Positions 1 to 5,138 of a DNA stretch of 6,734 nt are shown here, piece by piece (positions within the stretch are counted from its first letter, which is position 1; each line of letters opens with the position of its first letter). A program made the translations under genes and the position numbers. The notes beneath the pieces are model-generated. The model saw only the letters and a program-made list of their open reading frames with translations, was not told the origin of the DNA and did not search any database. This DNA comes from Roseburia sp. (GTDB lineage Bacteria > Bacillota_A > Clostridia > Lachnospirales > Lachnospiraceae), in assembly GCA_017547315.1 (NCBI GenBank), contig JAFYQA010000109.1, forward strand, positions 1 through 6,734, written 5' to 3'.

Positions 1-1116
1 CCGGTGCAGGAAGAGATGCAGACTGAGAATACGATAGTTACGCCTCAGGAAAAATACGAAGAAGCTCTATCTGGGGGAGCAGATTTACAGTTTTGGTACG
101 ATGATGCCAGTTATGATACATATTTTAAAGAGATGGCCGTGAATTATTATGCGAAAACAGGTGTGTTAGTACAGCTTAATTATGTAGATGAGATGGATTA
201 TGTGGGCGAGATTTATAAAGCTACTATGGAAGAAGGAGTTTTTCCAGATGCTTATTTACTTTCCGGTGAGGAGTTAGAGAAAGCACATCTTTATGGTGTG
301 GCAGGAGAGAATCGCAATGCAGATGAGTTTGTTGGAAATGTAGCAGAGAATGCGGTGATAGCATCGAAATGTCATGATAAAATATTTGGCTATCCATTGA
401 GTTTTAATGTATGTTTGTTAGCATATAATAATCAATATTTCGAAGCAGCACCGGAGTCATTACAGGCATTGATTGATTATTCAGATGATAACGAGCCGGA
501 TGAGAATGTACAGTATTTGTTGGAGTGGGATGCATATGATCCGTTTTTTGGATTTTTGTTTGTGTCAGAGAGTGTAATGTTAAATACACAAGAGGTTGGT
601 GTATTAGAAGCTACCTATAATGAGTCTCTATTAGAGCAATCGATGCTTTTCTTAGAAGAAAGTTTGGCATCTTTCTCGCTTCCGTTAGATACTGTTACAG
701 AAGAATCTGTTATATCAGATGTTTTAAATGGTGTGACACTTTGTGCCATTGTAGATTCCGATTCGATTAAAGAATTACAGAATCCTTCTTATAATATTGC
801 AGAGTTTCCTCGTTTGAATGAGGAATTGAATGCGAAATCAGCGGCACTTACAGATATGATTCTTGTGAATGATTATACGACAAAAGCGGAAGAAGCCGGA
901 GCTTTTGCGAAGTATTTGACACTGGATAATTATGCGAGTGTATGGGAGATGACAGGTCATTATCCGGTACAGTTGCAAGCTGGGACAGATGAAAAAGCTG
1001 AAGTGGCATACCATGCTTATGAGAATGCAATACCTGCACCAAATTCACAGGATGCTGGAGGTTTTTGGATTCATATTAAAGATATGATTACAGAGGTTAT
1101 CAAAGAACAGGATTAG
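1..1116 (+). CDS. Extracellular solute-binding protein, family 1 type (5' partial)
   Basis: The reading frame is open from the first base, so the GTG at 4 is probably not the true start and the signal peptide or lipobox lies upstream. About 371 residues are visible. The protein is very acidic and runs from an extracellular linker into a periplasmic-binding-protein fold: an opening strand with LQFWYDDASYDTYF, then an alpha/beta segment ending in FPDAYLLSGEEL. Near the C-terminus, AALTDMILVNDYTTKAEEAG followed by a helix and GHYPVQLQA matches the layout of MalE-like ABC-transporter binding proteins (hinge strand, then the 'ended domain' helix). It probably captures a sugar or other small solute outside the membrane, but the ligand cannot be read from the sequence. 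No permease or ATPase gene is visible, and a strong terminator directly after the stop codon separates it from the com genes. The fold assignment is fairly secure; the specificity is unknown. Confidence 0.75.
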   Translation, partial: PVQEEMQTENTIVTPQEKYEEALSGGADLQFWYDDASYDTYFKEMAVNYYAKTGVLVQLNYVDEMDYVGEIYKATMEEGVFPDAYLLSGEELEKAHLYGVAGENRNADEFVGNVAENAVIASKCHDKIFGYPLSFNVCLLAYNNQYFEAAPESLQALIDYSDDNEPDENVQYLLEWDAYDPFFGFLFVSESVMLNTQEVGVLEATYNESLLEQSMLFLEESLASFSLPLDTVTEESVISDVLNGVTLCAIVDSDSIKELQNPSYNIAEFPRLNEELNAKSAALTDMILVNDYTTKAEEAGAFAKYLTLDNYASVWEMTGHYPVQLQAGTDEKAEVAYHAYENAIPAPNSQDAGGFWIHIKDMITEVIKEQD

Positions 1117-1121
1117 AAATG

Positions 1122-1160
1122 AGCATAAAAGTAGAGAAAATCTGCTTTTATGCTTTTTTG
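1122..1160 (+). terminator. Rho-independent terminator of the solute-binding protein gene
   Basis: Six nucleotides after the TAG stop, arm AGCATAAAAG (1122-1131) pairs perfectly with CTTTTATGCT (1145-1154). The stem continues inward through 1132-1135 with 1141-1144, including one G-T wobble, leaving a GAAAA loop at 1136-1140. A run of six T (1154-1159) follows directly. This is a textbook intrinsic terminator and makes independent transcription of the downstream com operon likely. Confidence 0.92.
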
Positions 1161-1162
1161 TC

Positions 1163-1191
1163 TTGTATTACGGAAAAAAGTCCGTTAAAAT
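1163..1191 (+). promoter_or_regulatory. Putative sigma-A promoter of the comEA operon
   Basis: TTGTAT (1163-1168, 3 of 6 to the -35 consensus) and TAAAAT (1186-1191, 5 of 6 to the -10 consensus) are separated by the ideal 17 nt. The predicted transcription start is near 1198, giving a leader of about 50 nt before comEA. It is the only convincing promoter between the upstream terminator and comEA, and the five downstream genes have no gap large enough for an obvious second one. The -35 is weak, which fits a promoter that needs an activator or is modestly expressed; that is inference. Confidence 0.55.
1170..1185. promoter_or_regulatory. Interrupted dyad filling the promoter spacer (operator candidate)
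   Basis: ACGGA (1170-1174) and TCCGT (1181-1185) are perfect inverted repeats separated by 6 nt. They occupy nearly all of the spacer between the proposed -35 and -10 hexamers. The position suits a repressor or activator site. As an RNA hairpin it would have no T-run, so it is not a second terminator. The arms are only 5 bp long, so chance is possible. Confidence 0.35.
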
Positions 1192-1229
1192 ATAGCTATC
1201 GGGCATTGAGGAACTCTTTCATTTTAACG
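1183..1229. repeat. 9-bp inverted repeat spanning the -10 element and leader of comEA
   Basis: CGTTAAAAT (1183-1191) and ATTTTAACG (1221-1229) are perfect inverted copies with a 29-nt spacer that itself holds the palindrome ATAGCTAT (1192-1199). The left arm covers the proposed -10 box and the right arm ends just before the comEA ribosome-binding site. With transcription starting near 1198 only the right arm would be in the RNA, so a protein-DNA operator is more likely than an RNA switch. If transcription starts further upstream, the pair could instead form a structure next to the ribosome-binding site. Confidence 0.45.
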
Positions 1230-1235
1230 AAAAGT

Positions 1236-1242
1236 GAAGGAG
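1236..1242 (+). promoter_or_regulatory. comEA ribosome-binding site that decides the start
   Basis: GAAGGAG lies 6 nt before the ATG at 1249. The alternative in-frame starts GTG 1234 and ATG 1243 overlap or abut this Shine-Dalgarno sequence and cannot use it. Starting at 1249 also gives a clean MKK-type lipoprotein signal. Confidence 0.85.
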
Positions 1243-1248
1243 ATGCAG

Positions 1249-1881
1249 ATGAAAAAGTGTATAAGAATCGGTTGGATGATAGGGATATTAGTGTTGAATA
1301 TTTGTGCATGCAGCCGTGATTCAGACATATATTTGGAAAAATACGAAGAAAATATATCAAAAACGCAAAGTACAGAAGCAGATGTAGGGAAGTCGCAACC
1401 GGAAGAGACAGAAGCTGTTGAAGACGAAGAAGAGCTGGTATATTATGTGTATATTTGTGGCGCGGTTGTGGAGCCGGGTGTATATAGCTTACCGGCGGGA
1501 AGTCGGATTTTTGAAGTGATTGAAGCAGCTGGTGGATTAGCAGAAGAGGCAGATGAGACATTTGTGAATCAGGCAGAACAGATTACCGATGGGATGATGA
1601 TTCAGATTTATACGCGGGATGAGACAAAAGAACTTGCTGCAGAAAGTACAAGCAACGTAAATGGACCAATAGAGACAGAGGATGGCAGGATTGATATTAA
1701 TATTGCTACGGTAATGGAACTTATGACATTGCCGGGGATTGGAAGTGCCAAAGCAGAAGCAATCGTTGCATATCGGGAAGAATGTGGTGAATTTTCTTGT
1801 ATTGATGATTTGATGAAAGTTCCGGGGATTAAAGAAGGAATATTTCAGCAGATGAAAGAACACATTAAAGTAAAGAATTAG
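1249..1881 (+). CDS. comEA: ComEA-family DNA-binding competence lipoprotein
   Basis: ComEA is the extracytoplasmic double-stranded DNA receptor that feeds DNA to the ComEC channel. The 210-residue product starts MKKCIRIG and has a hydrophobic stretch (residues 5-18) ending in a lipobox-like I-C-A-C, with the likely lipidated Cys at 21. Bacillus ComEA has a plain transmembrane anchor instead. An acidic Glu-rich linker (about 25-62) follows. Next comes an SLBB domain (about 65-124; YYVYICGAV, then VEPGVYSLPAGSRI and EAAGGL) and a C-terminal pair of helix-hairpin-helix motifs (about 147-208) with LPGIGSAKAEAIV (161-173) and VPGIKEG (191-197). The order SLBB then HhH is diagnostic of ComEA. The usual N-T-A just before the first HhH reads N-I-A here. 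It is the first gene of the operon and ends 15 nt before the response regulator. The identification is strong; lipid anchoring is likely but rests on a slightly non-ideal lipobox. Confidence 0.93.
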   Translation: MKKCIRIGWMIGILVLNICACSRDSDIYLEKYEENISKTQSTEADVGKSQPEETEAVEDEEELVYYVYICGAVVEPGVYSLPAGSRIFEVIEAAGGLAEEADETFVNQAEQITDGMMIQIYTRDETKELAAESTSNVNGPIETEDGRIDINIATVMELMTLPGIGSAKAEAIVAYREECGEFSCIDDLMKVPGIKEGIFQQMKEHIKVKN

Positions 1882-1896
1882 AAAGTGAAGAGTATT

Positions 1897-2589
1897 ATGG
1901 CAAAAAAAGTGCTTGTTGTAGATGATGAGAAGTTAATCGTAAAAGGAATTCGTTTTAGTTTAGAGCAGGACGGTATGGAGGTAGATTGTGCATACGATGG
2001 AGAAGAAGCGTTGCGTATGGCAAAAGAGAATACGTATGACATGATTCTATTAGATGTTATGCTTCCGAAATTAGATGGTTTTGAAGTATGTCAGCAGATT
2101 CGTGAGTTTTCGAATATGCCGATTGTGATGTTGACCGCAAAGGGCGATGATATGGATAAAATTTTAGGATTGGAATATGGTGCAGATGATTATATTACCA
2201 AGCCTTTTAATATACTTGAAGTAAAAGCACGAATCAAAGCGATTATGCGTCGAACCAACGCTAGTCAGCCAAAGAAGGACAATGATAAGATTATTGAATC
2301 TGGAGATTTGCGTTTAGACTGTGAGAGTCGTAGAGCATATGTTCTGAATAAAGAAGTGAATCTGACTGCAAAAGAATTTGATTTGATAGAACTTCTCGTA
2401 ACGAATCCAAACAAGATTTATAGCCGTGAGAATTTATTAAATTTAGTGTGGGGTTATGAATATCCGGGAGATGTGCGTACCGTGGATGTACATGTGCGTC
2501 GTTTGCGTGAAAAGATTGAGGATAATCCAAGTGAGCCAAAATACGTGCACACCAAGTGGGGTGTAGGCTATTACTATTACCAGAGCTAA
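1897..2589 (+). CDS. OmpR/PhoB-family response regulator
   Basis: This 230-residue cytoplasmic transcription factor is the partner of the kinase that follows 13 nt later. The receiver domain (about 3-115) has the full catalytic set: acidic pair D9-D10 in VLVVDDE, phospho-acceptor D53 in LLDVMLPKLDGF, T80 in MLTAKGDD and K102 in DYITKPFN. The winged-helix DNA-binding domain (about 130-229) shows the PhoB-type signature VDVHVRRLREKIE and ends in GVGYYYY. The ATG at 1897 is preferred over GTG 1885 because it gives the canonical MAKKVLVVDDE start and has GAAGAG just upstream. Overall it resembles the WalR/PhoP/MtrA branch. Its arginine codons are strongly biased: 11 of 14 are CGT, against 3 of 18 in the visible part of comEC. 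Targets are unknown; its own operon, whose promoter carries inverted repeats, is an obvious candidate. Confidence 0.95.
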   Translation: MAKKVLVVDDEKLIVKGIRFSLEQDGMEVDCAYDGEEALRMAKENTYDMILLDVMLPKLDGFEVCQQIREFSNMPIVMLTAKGDDMDKILGLEYGADDYITKPFNILEVKARIKAIMRRTNASQPKKDNDKIIESGDLRLDCESRRAYVLNKEVNLTAKEFDLIELLVTNPNKIYSRENLLNLVWGYEYPGDVRTVDVHVRRLREKIEDNPSEPKYVHTKWGVGYYYYQS

Positions 2590-2591
2590 TT

Positions 2592-2597
2592 AAGGGG
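2592..2597 (+). promoter_or_regulatory. Ribosome-binding site of the histidine kinase
   Basis: AAGGGG ends 5 nt before the ATG at 2603 and begins 2 nt after the response regulator stop codon. The tight spacing supports co-translation of the two partners and fixes the kinase start. Confidence 0.75.
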
Positions 2598-2602
2598 TAG
2601 GT

Positions 2603-4042
2603 ATGTCTAAATTTAAATTAACAGATGTATTGAAGAGTCTGAAGTTCAGACTGATAATTCTATTTATTCTAATGGGAATTATCCCGGGAATGATTCTATG
2701 GGCAGGCGTGCTGAATTCTTATGAGCAGCGCGCTGTCTCTATTAAAACCAGCGAGATTTTAGGTCAGGCAAAGATTCTTGCGAATCAGATTGTTTCCAAT
2801 GATTATTTGAATAATACAGGTTCTGTCATTATTAGTGCGGAATTGCAGCAGTTGTCGAATATTTATGACGGTAAAATTATGCTGATTAATAGCGGTTTCC
2901 GTGTAGTGAAAGATACTTATGACATCGACACCGGCAAGATTATTATTTCGAAAGAAGTGATTCAGAGTTATAAGGGAACGGATATTACGAAATACGATCC
3001 GGAAAGCCGTTATATTGAAATTGTTACACCTTTGATGAAAAATAATCCGGCCACAGGGGAGAAGACTTCTATTGGTGTTATGATGATTAGTGTGTCTACG
3101 GATAGCATTAATTTGAATATGGAATATCTGGGAACGAATATGTTTGTGATTCAGATGATTTGCGGAATTTTAGTAATTATTCTATCATTCTGGCTCGCCA
3201 TACATTTAACGAAACCGTTAAAAGAGATGTCTCGTAGTATTGATGAGATAGAGACTGGATATGGTAGTGACAAACTGGTTGTGCATGATTATACAGAGAC
3301 GATTGAAATTTGTGAGAAATTTAATTCTTTGTTGAATAGAATGAAGATTTTAGATGAATCGAGACAGGAATTTGTATCGAATGTGTCTCATGAGTTGAAA
3401 ACACCTCTTACTTCTATGAAAGTGCTTGCTGATTCGATTAATTGCATGGGAGATGCACCGGTAGAATTGTACAAAGAATTCATGGAAGATATTGGGCATG
3501 AAATTGAACGTGAGACCAAGATTATTAATGATTTACTTTCTCTTGTAAAAATGGATAAATCTGCTGCAGATTTAAATATTTCGAGTCTAAATGTAAATGA
3601 ATTGTTAGAGCAGATTTTAAAACGATTAAAACCGATTGCAGAAAAGCAGCAGGTAGAACTGGTATTAGAGAGTTTTCGTCCGGTAATTGCCGATGTGGAT
3701 GAAGTGAAGATTACACTGGCATTTACGAATTTGATCGAAAATGCGATTAAGTACAATAATCCGGAAGGTTGGGTGCATGTATCGTTAAATGCAGATCATC
3801 AGTATATGTATTTGAAAGTGGAAGATAATGGAATGGGTATTCCAGAAGCAGATTTAGATCATATTTTTGAAAGATTTTACCGCGTAGATAAATCTCATTC
3901 GCGTGAAATCGGTGGAACAGGTCTTGGTCTGGCCATTACCAGAAGTGCTATTTTAATGCACAAAGGTGCTGTAAAAGTATTCAGTACAGAAGGTGAGGGT
4001 ACTATTTTTAATGTGAGAATTCCATTAAAATATATTGTTTAG
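2603..4042 (+). CDS. Membrane sensor histidine kinase (HAMP-HisKA-HATPase)
   Basis: This 479-residue inner-membrane kinase is complete. A first transmembrane helix (about 15-36) precedes an extracytoplasmic sensor region of about 140 residues that looks like the single-Cache/PAS-like domains of WalK and PhoR, including SGFRVVKDTYDIDTGK. The second helix spans about 180-201 and a HAMP linker about 201-253. The HisKA domain carries the phosphorylated H263 in FVSNVSHELKTPLTSMK. The catalytic domain has the N box (NLIENAIKYN, with N376 and N380), the G1 box DNGMGIP (408-414), the F box (FERFYRVDKSHSR) and the G2 box GGTGLGLAI (437-445). All catalytic motifs are intact, so it should be active on the response regulator just upstream. 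Unlike WalK it has no cytoplasmic PAS domain between HAMP and HisKA. The signal sensed cannot be deduced; the GerMN lipoprotein encoded next is a candidate partner on the outer face of the membrane. Confidence 0.95.
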   Translation: MSKFKLTDVLKSLKFRLIILFILMGIIPGMILWAGVLNSYEQRAVSIKTSEILGQAKILANQIVSNDYLNNTGSVIISAELQQLSNIYDGKIMLINSGFRVVKDTYDIDTGKIIISKEVIQSYKGTDITKYDPESRYIEIVTPLMKNNPATGEKTSIGVMMISVSTDSINLNMEYLGTNMFVIQMICGILVIILSFWLAIHLTKPLKEMSRSIDEIETGYGSDKLVVHDYTETIEICEKFNSLLNRMKILDESRQEFVSNVSHELKTPLTSMKVLADSINCMGDAPVELYKEFMEDIGHEIERETKIINDLLSLVKMDKSAADLNISSLNVNELLEQILKRLKPIAEKQQVELVLESFRPVIADVDEVKITLAFTNLIENAIKYNNPEGWVHVSLNADHQYMYLKVEDNGMGIPEADLDHIFERFYRVDKSHSREIGGTGLGLAITRSAILMHKGAVKVFSTEGEGTIFNVRIPLKYIV

Positions 4043-4063
4043 AATAGGAAAGTTGAGAGACCT

Positions 4064-5095
4064 ATGAAAAAGAAGTTGTTTTTTCTTCTGACATTTTTTC
4101 TTGTATTGTGCACGGCAGGATGCAGCAGGGAGAATGAGATAGAAGGGTATCATATTGAATATTTAAATAGTTCAAAAGATGCGATTGTAAAGGTTCCTTA
4201 TGAACCGGTAAGTTCCGATTTAAAAGGAATGATTGAAGAATTTTTAATCGTATTATGGTCAGATTCTGATAATGTGAATTATCGTAAGCCGATTCCAAAT
4301 GATGTGGAGTTGATTAATTATTCGCTTGATGGAGCGATGCTTACGATTTGGCTGGATGTCGATTATTATAAAATGAATCAGGTAGAAAAAGTTTTGTGTT
4401 GTGCGTCAATTGTTCGTACAATGACACAGTTAGATGGGGTAGATTGCATCAGTTTTTACGTAGGGGATTCACAGTTAGTAGATGCACAGGGCAATCTGGT
4501 TGGTGCTTTATATGCAGATAGTTTTGTAGAAAATCCGGGTGCAACGATAAATTCTATATCGGAAACCAATCTGACACTATATTTTTCTAATGGACGTGGA
4601 AGTGCATTGATTGCGGAGAATAGAGATGTACATTACAGCAGTAATATGTCCATTGAAAAAGTAATTATTGAGCAGTTGCTGGATGGACCAGATACGGAAG
4701 GATTGAAATCCGCTATTCCATCAGGAACCAAATTGGTTTCTGTGTCTACCGTAGAGGGAACTTGTTATGTGAATTTGGATGCTAATTTTAGAAATCAGGA
4801 TTATACCGTCATGGAACCGATTGTAATTTATTCGATTGTGAATTCTCTTTCAGAAATGTCTACGATTAATCAGGTGCAGATTTCTATAAATGGCGATAAT
4901 AGCGGTGTATATAGGGATAGTTATAAGTTGAGTGATGCTTATGTTAGGGATTTGGATTATGTAACGACATTAGAGGCAGAGAAACAGGAATCAAGCGAAA
5001 GTACTGAGAATACAGAGACGACAGAAAGTATCGATTCGACGGAAGATATGACAGAAGAAGAGGATACTGAGTATTTAGAACCGGAGGTTTTATAA
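4064..5095 (+). CDS. GerMN-domain lipoprotein with two GerMN repeats
   Basis: This is a 343-residue predicted lipoprotein. The signal MKKKLFFLLTFFLVLCTAGC ends in a lipobox with Cys20 as the lipid anchor, so it sits on the outer face of the membrane. Two related segments follow. The first (about 45-150) runs from MIEEFLIVLW through IPNDVELINYSLDGAMLTIWLDVDY. The second (about 160-290) runs from MSIEKVIIEQLLDGP through IPSGTKLVSVSTVEGTCYVN to QVQISINGD. Both show the GerMN pattern of a helix, then P-x-G/D-x-K/E-L, strands and a regulatory-helix segment. Bacillus GerM, a spore germination and cortex protein, also has two such domains, and LpqB of actinobacteria carries one. The C-terminus (301-343) is a low-complexity Ser/Thr/Glu/Asp tail. 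It starts 21 nt after the kinase stop, so a role in sensing with that kinase is inferred. No sporulation genes are nearby. The domain call is good; the precise function is unknown. Confidence 0.82.
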   Translation: MKKKLFFLLTFFLVLCTAGCSRENEIEGYHIEYLNSSKDAIVKVPYEPVSSDLKGMIEEFLIVLWSDSDNVNYRKPIPNDVELINYSLDGAMLTIWLDVDYYKMNQVEKVLCCASIVRTMTQLDGVDCISFYVGDSQLVDAQGNLVGALYADSFVENPGATINSISETNLTLYFSNGRGSALIAENRDVHYSSNMSIEKVIIEQLLDGPDTEGLKSAIPSGTKLVSVSTVEGTCYVNLDANFRNQDYTVMEPIVIYSIVNSLSEMSTINQVQISINGDNSGVYRDSYKLSDAYVRDLDYVTTLEAEKQESSESTENTETTESIDSTEDMTEEEDTEYLEPEVL

Positions 5096-5123
5096 ATTAG
5101 TGCGCTTGTCGCAGGAGAAAAAG

Positions 5124-5130
5124 AAGGAGG
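5124..5130 (+). promoter_or_regulatory. comEC ribosome-binding site selecting a GTG start
   Basis: AAGGAGG is the strongest Shine-Dalgarno sequence in the window, 8 nt before GTG 5139. The next in-frame ATG (5163) has no such site and would delete the conserved R-x-R-P-L opening of ComEC. Confidence 0.85.
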
Positions 5131-5138
5131 CGTAAAGA

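Noticed and set aside
4..6. GTG at position 4 as the true start of the solute-binding protein
   Set aside because: The frame is already open at base 1, no ribosome-binding site is visible, and a protein of this family needs an upstream signal peptide that is absent from this start.
1119..1319. Small + strand open frame of 66 codons beginning 2 nt after the solute-binding protein stop
   Set aside because: It runs through the intrinsic terminator and the promoter region, has no ribosome-binding site, and overlaps the well-supported comEA start in another frame.
1196..1863. Two long - strand open frames opposite comEA
   Set aside because: They lie antisense to a clear ComEA domain gene, have compositions typical of reversed AT-rich coding DNA (rich in Leu, His, Ser, Phe), and lack plausible ribosome-binding sites or domains.
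3205..3222. TTTAACG-AAAC-CGTTAAA hairpin in the kinase gene, resembling the arms of the comEA leader repeat
   Set aside because: The stem is only 7 bp, AT-rich and has no T-run. It encodes the conserved start of the HAMP linker, so the similarity to the leader is most easily explained by chance.
3388..3756. 122-codon - strand open frame opposite the kinase HisKA region
   Set aside because: It is a shadow of the conserved kinase coding sequence with no recognisable domain.
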